Shown: positions 38,100 to 46,819 of the stretch, in pieces | Layout of the letters: each line of letters starts with the position of its first letter | Numbering within the stretch: the stretch's first letter is position 1 | Assembly (NCBI RefSeq): GCF_001968835.1 | Contig: NZ_MRDE01000072.1 | Span: 1 to 64,000 of the forward strand | Reading direction: 5' to 3' | Length of the DNA stretch: 64,000 nucleotides | DNA from: Tersicoccus phoenicis | GTDB taxonomy: Bacteria; Actinomycetota; Actinomycetes; Actinomycetales; Micrococcaceae | Translations under genes and position numbers: made by a program | The notes under the pieces: model-generated | Database searches by the model: none | Told to the model about the DNA's origin: nothing | What the model saw: the letters and a program-made list of their open reading frames with translations, nothing else

Positions 38100-38929
38100 C
38101 CGGTCCCCTGGTAACTCTGCACGAGCGCGGTGATGATCAGGCCCCAGCCGTCGACGAGCACGAACAGCAGGATCTTGAACGGCAGCGAGATGATCACCGG
38201 CGGCAGCATCATCATGCCCATCGACATCAGGGCGGCGGACACGACCAGGTCGATGACGAGGAACGGGACGAAGATGACGAAGCCGATGATGAACGCCGCC
38301 CGCAGCTCCGAGATCATGAACGCGGGGATCAGCGTCTGCAGCGGCACCGCGGCCGGGGTCGTCGGGTTCTCCAGGCCGGCGGCGCGGGTCATCAGGGCGA
38401 TGTCCTCCTGCCGGGTGTGCGCGACCATGAAGCTCTGCAGCGGAGCCGAGCCCAGCCGCAGCGCCGTGTCGACGCCGATGGTCCCGTTCAGGTAGGGCTG
38501 GATCGCCTCCGTGTTGATCTGCGAGAGCACGGGGAACATGACGAACAGGGAGAGGAACAGCGCCAGACCGGCGAGCACCTGGTTGGGCGGGATACTCGGC
38601 AGGGACAATGCGTTCCGGGTCATGGCGAGGACGACGAAGATCTTGGTGAACGACGTCATCATCAGCAGCAGCGCCGGCGCCACCGAGAGCAGCGTGATCC
38701 CGACCAGGGTGACCACGGCCGCCGAAGGGGTGCCGTTGGCGCCGTTGATCTGCACGTTCAGCCCTCCGGTGCCCGGGCTGGCCGGGGCTGCGGGAGGGCT
38801 GGGGACGGCGGGGGCGGTCGGGGCCGCGTGCACGCCGGCCGCGGAGAGCAGCAGCACCGCGATCACCAGGGCGGCGACCAGTCCGAGCGGGACGAGCACG
38901 GACGGGCGGCGGATCCGCCCGGCGGTCAC
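38096..38929 (-). CDS. fliP: flagellar export protein FliP
   Basis: FliP is the main subunit of the export pore. The 277-residue protein has a cleavable signal sequence, a Pro/Ala linker, LVGITLLSVAPALLLMMTSF, FVVLAMTRNALSLPSIPPNQ, and C-terminal helices FVPFLVIDLVVSAALMSMGM and LPFKILLFVLVDGW. GTG 38929 overlaps the fliO stop as GTGA and matches the coupling seen throughout; an ATG 8 codons upstream is an alternative. Confidence 0.94.
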   Translation of the reverse strand: MTAGRIRRPSVLVPLGLVAALVIAVLLLSAAGVHAAPTAPAVPSPPAAPASPGTGGLNVQINGANGTPSAAVVTLVGITLLSVAPALLLMMTSFTKIFVVLAMTRNALSLPSIPPNQVLAGLALFLSLFVMFPVLSQINTEAIQPYLNGTIGVDTALRLGSAPLQSFMVAHTRQEDIALMTRAAGLENPTTPAAVPLQTLIPAFMISELRAAFIIGFVIFVPFLVIDLVVSAALMSMGMMMLPPVIISLPFKILLFVLVDGWGLIITALVQSYQGTG

Positions 38930-39651
38930 GGCCGTCGCCCGCCGGCGACCCACCGGGCGGCGTCGCGGGCCTGCCGCCAGGTGCCCAGGTCGAGAATGGA
39001 GCCGCTGAGCGGGCCCGGCGACAGGGGTGTGCTCGCCGCATGCCGCCCGCGGGGCCGGACGGGCTCGCCGGTGATCGCCTCCGGCCGGGGCGGCCGGCTT
39101 CCGGCCCTCGCGGGGACCGTGGCCCCGAGCAGGACGCTGCCGTGGTCGGGATCGCTGATGGACGTGGTGACCGCCGCGGTGCCGGCGGGCAGGTGGAGAC
39201 CGGCCGCGTCGAGCGAGTCGGAGAAGGCATCCGCGGACCGGCGTCCCCGCACCGCGGAGACGGGCTCCGGGACGGAGAACGGGTGCGCCGTCGCCGCGGC
39301 GACGGCCGGAACGGTGACCGGCCGGGTGTCGCTCGAGCGCCTGTCCGCGACCACCGGGGTGGCCGCGGCCGAGCGCGCGGGTGCGGGGGTGCCGCCATCG
39401 TCGGTGGCGGTGCCGCGCAGGACGGAGACGCCGTGCTCGGTGACGCCGAGCAGCAGCCGCTGCCCGTCGGCGTCGAGCAGCACGACGGAGGCCTTGTGGC
39501 CGACGCCCTGCCGGCTGAGCACGCTGATCGCGGGGGCGGCGGTGCGGACGAGGCTGCCGCGTCGCTTGAGTCGCCGTTGCAGCACCCAGATCAGGCCGAG
39601 CACGGCACCGAGGGAGACGAGGACCCGCAGGGCCAGGACGAACGAGTCCAT
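38926..39651 (-). CDS. fliO: flagellar biosynthesis protein FliO
   Basis: FliO helps assemble the FliP complex. The 241-residue protein has one N-terminal helix (LRVLVSLGAVLGLIWVLQRRL), a basic stop, the FliO domain (ISVLSRQGVGHKASVVLLDADGQRLLLGVT) and a long variable Pro/Ala/Ser tail. Its ATG shares one base with the fliN stop (TGATG). Confidence 0.82.
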   Translation of the reverse strand: MDSFVLALRVLVSLGAVLGLIWVLQRRLKRRGSLVRTAAPAISVLSRQGVGHKASVVLLDADGQRLLLGVTEHGVSVLRGTATDDGGTPAPARSAAATPVVADRRSSDTRPVTVPAVAAATAHPFSVPEPVSAVRGRRSADAFSDSLDAAGLHLPAGTAAVTTSISDPDHGSVLLGATVPARAGSRPPRPEAITGEPVRPRGRHAASTPLSPGPLSGSILDLGTWRQARDAARWVAGGRRP

Positions 39652-40358
39652 CAGTTCGGCGCCTCGGCGACGTCGAGGATGCGGGTGATGCGCACCCCGT
39701 AGTCCTGGTCGACGACGACGACCTCGCCCAGGGCGATCCGCCGCCCGTTGAGCATGATGTCCGCCGGGGCGCCGGCGGAGCGGTCCAGCTCGATGACGTG
39801 CCCGGGTTCGAGCGCGAGCGCGTCGATGATCCGCATCCGGGCGCGGCCGATCTCGACGGTCAGGTTCATCTCGACGTCGTTGATCCGGCCCAGCCGGTCC
39901 GCGAACGAGGCGTCCAGCACGCCGACCGGACCGGACACCCCGGCGACGGCCGCGCGGACCCGGATCGCGAACCAGCCGAAGACGGCCAGCCCGTCGGAGA
40001 GCTCGAAGATCTCGGTCTGGGGGTCGAGCAGCAGGTCGGTGGCGTCCGTCTCGGTCAGGTCGGAGAGCGCCCCCGGGGCGAACGGTTCGACGGCGTGTTC
40101 CAGGGCGGGCCGCAGCACGTCGGTGGCCTGAACCAGGTCCCCGGCACCGGCGCCGGCCGCGGCGGCCAGGAAGGCGGTGTCGCGCAGCAGCACGGCCAGG
40201 TCGACGGTGTCGGCGCCGACGTGGCCGGCGGTCACCGCGCGGGCGGCAACGGCGAGCGCGGCACCGGCGTCGGTGCGGCCGCTCACGGCCAGACCGGGGT
40301 GCGGCAGGTAGGCGGCCAGCAGGTCGGCGGCCTGGGCGCCGGTGGTGGTGACGGTCAA
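39651..40358 (-). CDS. fliN: flagellar motor switch protein FliN
   Basis: FliN forms the lower C-ring. The 235-residue protein is longer than the usual ~130: the C-terminal ~80 residues are the SpoA domain (NDVEMNLTVEIGRARMRI, then LELD-type and VVVDQDYGVRI), and the N-terminal ~150 residues are Ala-rich and helical, recalling FliY proteins without a clear CheC phosphatase motif. TTG 40358 with GAGGAG eight bases upstream overlaps the fliM stop (TTGA). Confidence 0.88.
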   Translation of the reverse strand: MTVTTTGAQAADLLAAYLPHPGLAVSGRTDAGAALAVAARAVTAGHVGADTVDLAVLLRDTAFLAAAAGAGAGDLVQATDVLRPALEHAVEPFAPGALSDLTETDATDLLLDPQTEIFELSDGLAVFGWFAIRVRAAVAGVSGPVGVLDASFADRLGRINDVEMNLTVEIGRARMRIIDALALEPGHVIELDRSAGAPADIMLNGRRIALGEVVVVDQDYGVRITRILDVAEAPN

Positions 40359-41251
40359 CGCGGGTTCTCCTCGGTGCTGGTGATCAGGGCGCCGGTGCGG
40401 GCGCCCGTGCGGGTGACGGTGGCACCGGCGAGGGGGACGCCGTCGACGGTCACCCGAAAGGGCTGGTGCGTCCCGTGCGGGAGCATCACGGTGTCGCCGA
40501 CCGCGAGCCGGAGCACCTCGTGGCTGGTCACCGCGCGCGGGGCGAGCGACACGGCCAGGTTCAGCGGCACCTCGGCGAGCTGGGCGCGCACCTGCGCGGC
40601 GCCGTCGTCGGCGACGACGGTCGGGTTGACGGCGCCGAGTCGCGGCAGCAGCGCTGACGCGGGCAGCACCACGGTGGCCGGTGCGGCACTGTGGGCCACG
40701 CGGACGATGAACGTCGCCACGACCATCACGTCGCCGGGTGCGGCGGCCTGCGCGAACTGGGGGTGGTGCTGGATCGATTCGACGCGGGAGGAGCCCGGCA
40801 GCAGGTGCCCGAGTGAGTAGTGCAGGTCCTCCAGCGCCTCGTTGATCAGCCGTTGCACGAGTTCCTTCTCGACCGGGGTGAAGATCCGGTCGCCGTCCTG
40901 CCGTTCCCCCGTGCCGCCGAGCATCCGGGCGATCCAGCCCAGGGCGGCGGCCGTCGGGAACTGGACGATGATCGTGTCCTCGCTGTCCACCGGGACGCAC
41001 AGCACCATCGCCGTCGTCGCGGGCAGACTCGCCACGTACTCGTCGTAGGTCTGCATGATCAGGGACTGCAGGGCAACCGTGGAGGTGACCCGCACCCGGG
41101 CCGTCAGTTGCGTGCCCCACTGCCGGGCGAACGTCTCGAACCCGAGCTCGAGGATCCGGCTGTGCCGACGGGCCAGGGTGGTGGGCCGACGGAAGTCGTA
41201 GACCGCCACCGACCGGTCCTTGACCGGCACCTCCGCTTCCTGCACGCTCAC
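40355..41251 (-). CDS. fliM: flagellar motor switch protein FliM
   Basis: FliM is the middle C-ring protein. The 298-residue protein contains the FliM middle domain (FRRPTTLARRHSRILELGFE, MLGGTGERQ) and a C-terminal SpoA domain (LRLAVGDTVMLPHG). The N-terminal EIDALL-type CheY-binding peptide is missing: the protein begins VSVQEAEVPVKDRSVAVYDF. GTG 41251 is only a few bases from the sigma28 start, so GTG 41230, with AGGAAG upstream, is a real alternative. Confidence 0.9.
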   Translation of the reverse strand: MSVQEAEVPVKDRSVAVYDFRRPTTLARRHSRILELGFETFARQWGTQLTARVRVTSTVALQSLIMQTYDEYVASLPATTAMVLCVPVDSEDTIIVQFPTAAALGWIARMLGGTGERQDGDRIFTPVEKELVQRLINEALEDLHYSLGHLLPGSSRVESIQHHPQFAQAAAPGDVMVVATFIVRVAHSAAPATVVLPASALLPRLGAVNPTVVADDGAAQVRAQLAEVPLNLAVSLAPRAVTSHEVLRLAVGDTVMLPHGTHQPFRVTVDGVPLAGATVTRTGARTGALITSTEENPR

Positions 41252-41259
41252 GCCCGTGA

Positions 41260-41286
41260 CTATCGGCGCAGATCGGGCCCGGGTAA
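41260..41286 (-). promoter_or_regulatory. sigma28-type promoter of the fliM operon
   Basis: Minus strand TTAC (41286-41283), exactly 15 nt, GCCGATAG (41267-41260). This matches the TAAA-N15-GCCGATA(T/A) form known for sigma28/SigD and the other three sites here. It lies in the 62-bp gap between motB and fliM and would drive fliM through csrA. Confidence 0.75.
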
Positions 41287-41313
41287 GGGCGGGGCGGGCG
41301 AGCAGGCCCGGGG

Positions 41314-42129
41314 TCAGCGTCCGGCGCCGCCGGATGCGCTCGCGGTGCCGCCGGCCGGCAACAGTTTCCGCACGGCCTCGGGCTGGTCGGACAGGAGCAC
41401 GATGTCGACGCGCCGGTTCTGCTCGTGTTCGGCCGGGGTGCGGCCGGGGGTGAGCGGGCGGGAGGACCCGAATCCGGTGGCGCGGATCACGGTCGCCGGG
41501 ACGCCGTCGCCCTCCACCAGGCGGCGCAACACGGTCGTGGCGCGCGCGGTGGAGAGCTCCCACACCGACGGGTAGGCGGTGAGCAGGTTGGCGGTGTGCC
41601 CCTCGACCGAGATCTGCTTGCCCGACGAGGTGAGAGTCGGAGCGATCGCGTCCAGGACCCGCTCCGCGTGCCGGTTGAGGTCGGCACTGTCCGGCTGGAA
41701 GAACGTCTGCGCCCCGACCAGGCGCACCGTCAGCCCGCGGGAGTCGATGCTCATCTGCACGTTCCCGGCGAGACCCGCCGCGTCGAGCCGCTGCTGCATC
41801 TGTTGCTTCAGGCCGGTCAACTTCTTCGTCTCCGCGACGGCGAGCGCCTGATTGCCGCTGAAGCCCTCCGCGTTCTTCCCGGCGTCCTCCGCGCGCACGA
41901 CGGTGCCCTCGGCCGTGTCGACGCTGGTGGAGACGGTGGTGCCGAAACCGGTGGCCAGGGAGTTGCGCAGCTTCTCGAACTTGGCCTGGTCGACGGTGGA
42001 CATCGCGTACAGCACGATGAACATGCACATGAGCACGGTGACCATGTCCATGTAGGACGCCATCCACCGCTCGTCGACGTGGTGCTCCGCCGTCTCCTGC
42101 GTCGGGCGCCGCCGACGTCGGGCGCTCAC
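41314..42129 (-). CDS. motB: flagellar motor stator protein MotB
   Basis: MotB anchors the stator to peptidoglycan and carries the proton-site Asp. The 271-residue protein has one N-terminal helix (SYMDMVTVLMCMFIVLYAMS, with the key Asp), a plug and linker, and an OmpA-type C domain (ISVEGHTANLLTAYPSVWELS, then RATGFGSSRPL and NRRVDIVLL). GTG 42129 overlaps the motA stop. Confidence 0.94.
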   Translation of the reverse strand: MSARRRRRPTQETAEHHVDERWMASYMDMVTVLMCMFIVLYAMSTVDQAKFEKLRNSLATGFGTTVSTSVDTAEGTVVRAEDAGKNAEGFSGNQALAVAETKKLTGLKQQMQQRLDAAGLAGNVQMSIDSRGLTVRLVGAQTFFQPDSADLNRHAERVLDAIAPTLTSSGKQISVEGHTANLLTAYPSVWELSTARATTVLRRLVEGDGVPATVIRATGFGSSRPLTPGRTPAEHEQNRRVDIVLLSDQPEAVRKLLPAGGTASASGGAGR

Positions 42130-42953
42130 GCCGCGTCCAGGCTGAGCGAGTCGGCGGCGCCCGACCCGGGCTGCGCCCCTGCCGACTTCGCCTTGCCGTT
42201 CTTGCGCTGGGTGACCGGCACCATGGCCTTGAGCCGCTCGGCGAGCAGCAGCGGCTGGGTGCCGGACTGGACGGCGAGGACGCCTTCCATCAGGAGATTC
42301 ATCCGCTCGCCCTCGAGTTCGGCCAGCCGGTTGAGGCGGGCGGAGAGCGGGAGCCAGATGAAGTTGGCCGAGAGCAGTCCCCACAGGGTGGCCACGAACG
42401 CGCTGGCGATCATCTCCCCGAGCTGCTCGGGTTTCGACAGGTTCTCCAGGACGTGGGTGAGGGAGATGACGGTGCCGACGATGCCGATGGTGGGGGCGTA
42501 GCCGCCGAGTGCGGAGAAGAACCTGGCGTCGGTCCGGTCGGACCGGGACCGGGTGGCGATTTCGTCCTCGAGCAGGACCCGCAGCTCCTCCGGGTCCGTT
42601 CCGTCGGCGATGTTCTGCAGCGCGCCCGCGAGGAACGGGTCCGTGGCGTCGGAGGCCTCGGACTCGAGCGCGAGCAGGCCGTCGGCGCGGGCCTTCTCGG
42701 CCAGGCCGATGATCGTGTCGATGCTCCGCTGCGGCGGTGTAGTGCGGCCGATCAGGGCCCGCGGGATCGCCGCGAACGCGTGCAGGCTGTCCTTGAGGGT
42801 GTTGCCGGCGAGCCCGACGGCGATGGTGGCACCGAACACGAGGATCATCGGGGCCGGCAGCAGCAAGGAGGTGATCGAGGCACCCTCGAGGGTGACCATC
42901 GCGAAGACGGAACCGAAGGCGAGCACCAGGCCGAGCAGGGTGGCGGGATCCAA
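42126..42953 (-). CDS. motA: flagellar motor stator protein MotA
   Basis: MotA forms the proton channel with MotB. The 275-residue protein has four hydrophobic helices: LLGLVLAFGSVFAMVTLEG, SLLLPAPMILVFGATIAVGL, and the pair YAPTIGIVGTVISLTHVLEN (conserved Pro) and IASAFVATLWGLLSANFIWL, with the cytoplasmic loop between. Confidence 0.94.
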   Translation of the reverse strand: MDPATLLGLVLAFGSVFAMVTLEGASITSLLLPAPMILVFGATIAVGLAGNTLKDSLHAFAAIPRALIGRTTPPQRSIDTIIGLAEKARADGLLALESEASDATDPFLAGALQNIADGTDPEELRVLLEDEIATRSRSDRTDARFFSALGGYAPTIGIVGTVISLTHVLENLSKPEQLGEMIASAFVATLWGLLSANFIWLPLSARLNRLAELEGERMNLLMEGVLAVQSGTQPLLLAERLKAMVPVTQRKNGKAKSAGAQPGSGAADSLSLDAA

Positions 42954-43011
42954 AGGTGCTCCTCGTGCTGGTGCTGTCGTGCGGTGTGCGGGCCGGTGCG
43001 GCGGTACCCGA

Positions 43012-43356
43012 TCAGGGTGCCGGATGCAGGACGTCGGGTACCACGCCGACGGGCAGGTCGGTGCCGGGGATCGCGGTGACGACGGCCACCGGGTCCGGGG
43101 TGCGGCCGGGGCCGGCCACCGAGTCCGGTACGAGGCTCAGCCGCGGGGCTTCCCCGTCGCTGAGCGCGCGGGCGGTCGCGACCACCCGGGCCCGGTAGCG
43201 GGCGATCAGGTCGATGACGGTGTCCATCGGCTCGGAGACCACGTACGTGGTGCCGTCGACCATGACCAGATACGTGTCGGGGCTGGCGTGGACCCGCTCG
43301 ATCAGATCGGGATTCACCGCGAAGCGGGTCCCGTTCAACCGGGTGACGACGATCAT
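43012..43356 (-). CDS. FlbD-type flagellar protein
   Basis: The 114-residue protein begins MIVVTRLNGTRFAVNPDLIE and continues VMVDGTTYVVSEPMDTVIDL, the FlbD/SwrD pattern. In Bacillus the SwrD homologue raises motor power; it sits between hook and motA genes as here. The ~45-residue C-terminal extension is not typical. ATG 43356 gives the conserved start. Confidence 0.85.
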   Translation of the reverse strand: MIVVTRLNGTRFAVNPDLIERVHASPDTYLVMVDGTTYVVSEPMDTVIDLIARYRARVVATARALSDGEAPRLSLVPDSVAGPGRTPDPVAVVTAIPGTDLPVGVVPDVLHPAP

Positions 43357-43496
43357 GGGTGCGGTTCCTGGTCCGTGGCTGGGGCGGCGTCCGGTCGGGC
43401 GCGTCACCGATCACTGTCGGCAGCCCGGGGCCCTGCGGTAAGGCCGACGCGCCGTCCTGCACGAAGCCGCCGACGCCACGACCGTCCCGCCGCTGG

Positions 43497-44672
43497 TCAG
43501 CGCTTGAGCTCGACGAGTTCCTGCAGCACCTGGTCCGACGTGGTGACGATCCGGGCGTTGGCCTGGAAGCCGCGCTGCGCGACGATCAGGTTGGTGAACT
43601 GCTGGGAAAGGTCGACGTTGGACATCTCCAGCTGGCCGCCGGAGAGGCTGCCGAAACCACCGGAGCCGGCGGTGCCGAGTTGCGGCGCCCCGGAGTTGGC
43701 GGTCGGCTGGTAGGCGGTGCCACCGACCTTCTCCAGGCCCGCGGGGTTGGTGAAGCGGGCGAGCGCGACCTGGCCGATGACGTGTTTGCCGCCGTTGCTG
43801 AACGATCCGACGAGCGTGCCGTCCGCACCGAGGCTGAAGGACTGCAGGGTGCCGGCCGCCGATCCGTCGACGGCGCTGCCGGTCACGGTGTTCACCCCGG
43901 CGTAGCCGGTCAGTTCGGTCATGTCGACGGTGACCCCGCCCACGGTCAGCGGGCCGGCCGGCTGCAGGCGTCCACCGGACAGGGTGAGGTTCGCCGAGCC
44001 GGTCCCCCCGTTGCCGTCCGCGCCGGCGATGCTCCAGCCGCCTGCGGTCCGGGTGAGGGTGAGGGTGAGCGTCCGGGCGGCACCGAGCGCGTCGAAGACG
44101 CGGACGTCCTTCGTCGTCGACTGCCCCACGGCCGTCTCCGCCGACAGGTTGCCCTCGAGCTTGGCCTGCGTCGTCGCGCTGGCCGGCATGGTCAGCGTCC
44201 GCGGGACCGTCATCGCGGTGGGCTGGGCCCCGGTGATGACGTTGCCGTTGGCGTCGGCGGTCCAGCCCTGCAGGATCGAGCCGTCGGGGCTGACCAACCG
44301 TCCCATGCCGTCGAAGTCGAAAGCACCGGCGCGGGTGTAGGTGGTGGCACCGGCCTTGTCGGTGACGAAGAATCCGTCGCCGGAGATCATCATGTCCGTC
44401 GCCCGGCCGGTGGACTGGGCGGAGCCCGGCGTGAAGTCGGTGGTGACGGCGGCGACCTTCACGCCGAGGCCCACCTGGGCGGGGTTGGTGCCCCCGGTCT
44501 CGGCCTGCGGTCCGCCGGCGGCCTGGGTCAGCTGGGACAGGGTGTCCTGGAACTGGGTGGTGGATGCCTTGAACCCGGTGGAGTTGGCGTTGGCGATGTT
44601 GTTGCCGGTGACGTCCAGCATCGTCTGGTGCGCGCGCAGGCCGGAGATGCCGGAGTAGAGGGAGCGGAGCAT
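43497..44672 (-). CDS. flgE: flagellar hook protein FlgE
   Basis: FlgE forms the hook. The 391-residue protein has the N-terminal flagellar rod signature SLYSGISGLRAHQ and GNNIANANSTGFKAS, a beta-rich middle, and C-terminal ELVELK-type coiled segment preceded by FTNLIVAQRGFQANARIV. No FlgF or FlgG homologue is present in the window, so FlgE with FlgB and FlgC are the only rod/hook proteins here. The 140-nt gap downstream holds no gene. Confidence 0.93.
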   Translation of the reverse strand: MLRSLYSGISGLRAHQTMLDVTGNNIANANSTGFKASTTQFQDTLSQLTQAAGGPQAETGGTNPAQVGLGVKVAAVTTDFTPGSAQSTGRATDMMISGDGFFVTDKAGATTYTRAGAFDFDGMGRLVSPDGSILQGWTADANGNVITGAQPTAMTVPRTLTMPASATTQAKLEGNLSAETAVGQSTTKDVRVFDALGAARTLTLTLTRTAGGWSIAGADGNGGTGSANLTLSGGRLQPAGPLTVGGVTVDMTELTGYAGVNTVTGSAVDGSAAGTLQSFSLGADGTLVGSFSNGGKHVIGQVALARFTNPAGLEKVGGTAYQPTANSGAPQLGTAGSGGFGSLSGGQLEMSNVDLSQQFTNLIVAQRGFQANARIVTTSDQVLQELVELKR

Positions 44673-44785
44673 GGTGGCGCCTTTCGTGCGGAGGGACCGG
44701 CCGTGGCGGCTGGTCGCCGTGGGTGGTGAGGTGACGGGTGGAGTGCGGGTCGGGCGTGGCGGGTACGGGGCGAGCGGGATGCGGT

Positions 44786-45223
44786 TCAGCGCCCGACGCC
44801 GAGCACGTCGGCGTAGCGGACGCGGGTGCCGCCGATGGTCAATGTGGGGTCGGCACCCTTCTGGGTGTCGGAGCCGGCGTAGGTGACGCCGTCCACGATG
44901 CCGGTGGTCGTGGTGCCGTCGGCGGCACGGTAGGACACGGACGCGCCCACCAGTGCGGCGGACGCGGCGCGGACCTGGGTGTCCCGGGCGGTGGTGGTGT
45001 CCTCGGCCAGTTGGGTGAGCTTCTCCATCATCGACAACTGGGTGGTCTGGTTGATCATCTGACCGGTGTCCATGGGGGAGCTCGGGTCCTGGTTCTTCAG
45101 CTGGGTCACGAGCAAGGACATGAAGACCTCCGAGCCCATGGTCTGCACCGGGGTGCGCGGCGTCGCTGTTGTAGTGGTGGCGCCGGTGGCGCCGCCGGTG
45201 CCGGTGACGGAGTCGATCGGCAT
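44786..45223 (-). CDS. flgD: flagellar hook cap protein FlgD
   Basis: FlgD caps the growing hook. The 145-residue protein is short but keeps the N-terminal block MGSEVFMSLLVTQLKNQDPS, MDTGQMINQTTQLSMMEKLTQL and a small C-terminal beta domain (GASVSYRAADGTTTTGIVDGV). It sits between fliK and flgE, the usual place. Confidence 0.92.
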   Translation of the reverse strand: MPIDSVTGTGGATGATTTTATPRTPVQTMGSEVFMSLLVTQLKNQDPSSPMDTGQMINQTTQLSMMEKLTQLAEDTTTARDTQVRAASAALVGASVSYRAADGTTTTGIVDGVTYAGSDTQKGADPTLTIGGTRVRYADVLGVGR

Positions 45224-45283
45224 GGTGCTCCTTGCTCTGCGGTCGGGGACCGATGGTGGGTGGATGGTTGGTGGTGGTCTCGG

Positions 45284-46819
45284 TCAGGCCAGAACGTCCA
45301 GGCGGCCTCGGGCTCGGCCCGTCAGCGGCGTCCCGGTCGGCGTGGGCTCGGTGGCCGCTGCGGCCCGGCCGGTCCCGCCGGCCCGGCCGCTGTCGTCGTC
45401 GGGGACGTCCGGACGGCTGCCCCAGCCGTCCTGCGGCGCTGACCGGTCGGACAGGTCCAGGTCGGCGGTCAGCCCGGTCTCCGCCAGGGTGCGCCGGAGA
45501 TCCGCGAGTGCGGACCGGACGGCGTCGCGCCCGGCATCCGTCGGGGCGAACAACTCGATCCGCACCGTGCCGCCCTCGATCCGGGCCCGGACGGTGACGG
45601 GCCCCAGATCGTCGGGGTGCACGGCGACGGTCAGTTCGTGTCGTCCCTCCCCCGCGGTCCGCAAGGCCCCGAGGGCACGCCCGAGTTGGGCGTACAACAG
45701 CGGATCGCCCGACGGCAGCGGTGCGGGGGTGGACGGCGCCGTGCCGCTGCCGGCGACCGCTGATCCGATGACCGGGGCACCGATGACCGGGGCACCGATG
45801 ACGGGGACGGCGGTAGCCGACGGCCCGGCCGATGCAGACTCGCCGGTCCCGGCGACCGGACGGGCTCCGGCATCGGGCGCCGCCGGCACGGCCGACGCCG
45901 ACGCGCCGGGCGCCGTCACCGGGGCCCCGACACCCGCCGGACCGGCAGTCACCGCGGGGGCACCCGGGGCGACGCTCGTCGCCGGGCCGGTGGACCAGTT
46001 CACCGGCCGAGCGGGACCGCCGGGGGTCGTGCTGTCGGACGCTCCATCGGCGAGCACCGGCGCAGCGCCGGCGCGCGCCGGGTCCGTGCTCGCCACCGGA
46101 GGGCGGTCACCGCCCGTCGTGACCCGTCCCGCCGCGTCACCGCCGGTGGTGGAGCGGGCGCTCGGAGGCGTCGTCACCGGCACGGCAACTCCGGCCGGCG
46201 TCGGCTCCACCGCAGTGCCGCCGGTGGGACGAGCCGACGACGAACCGGGAGCGAGTGAGGGCACCGGTGCACCCGCGAGCGCTGCATCGGCCTGCGGCAC
46301 GGTCTGGCCCCGGCTCGTGCTGCCGACCGGCGGAGTCGCGCCCCCCGTCCCGGGTACCACCGCGATCCCGGGCAGCGCACCGGCGGGGTCGCCCACCGTG
46401 CCCGGGGCGATGCCCGCGACCGTGTCGGTCGACACGGCCGCGACGGTGTCGACCGGCTGGCCGCCGTCGCTGGCCACCTCGGCGCGGTCGGCCGCGGCGC
46501 CCGGTCCGGTGGCGAGCCCGGCCGGCGTCATCGTCGCGGGGACCGTGACCGGCAGCGACCGGAGGGGACCGCGCGGGAACGCCCCGGGGTCGGCCGAACG
46601 CGGCGCGCCGGACAGCCGGACGCCGGCCGCGGCGACCGGAGCCGCGTCGGGCGCGCCGCCGAGCACGTCGTGCAGCCGGGCGGCGAATCGCCGGCCGGAG
46701 GTCGCCTCGCCCGCCGCGCCGGACCGGCCATCGGTCGTGCCGGTGGCGGAGCCGGGCGTGGCGTCGGTCGCCGTCGGTGGGAGCTTCGGCGTGCTCGGTC
46801 TCGTCGTGGGAACGCTCAT
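45284..46819 (-). CDS. fliK: flagellar hook-length control protein FliK
   Basis: FliK measures the hook and triggers the FlhB switch. The 511-residue protein is mostly a disordered Ala/Pro/Thr/Gly-rich ruler; repeats such as PVIGAPVIGAPVIG near 365 are visible. The C-terminal ~110 residues are the Flg_hook domain (HELTVAVHPDDLGPVTVRAR, then IELFAPTDAGRDAVRSAL). ATG 46819 overlaps the upstream stop (ATGA). Confidence 0.87.
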   Translation of the reverse strand: MSVPTTRPSTPKLPPTATDATPGSATGTTDGRSGAAGEATSGRRFAARLHDVLGGAPDAAPVAAAGVRLSGAPRSADPGAFPRGPLRSLPVTVPATMTPAGLATGPGAAADRAEVASDGGQPVDTVAAVSTDTVAGIAPGTVGDPAGALPGIAVVPGTGGATPPVGSTSRGQTVPQADAALAGAPVPSLAPGSSSARPTGGTAVEPTPAGVAVPVTTPPSARSTTGGDAAGRVTTGGDRPPVASTDPARAGAAPVLADGASDSTTPGGPARPVNWSTGPATSVAPGAPAVTAGPAGVGAPVTAPGASASAVPAAPDAGARPVAGTGESASAGPSATAVPVIGAPVIGAPVIGSAVAGSGTAPSTPAPLPSGDPLLYAQLGRALGALRTAGEGRHELTVAVHPDDLGPVTVRARIEGGTVRIELFAPTDAGRDAVRSALADLRRTLAETGLTADLDLSDRSAPQDGWGSRPDVPDDDSGRAGGTGRAAAATEPTPTGTPLTGRARGRLDVLA

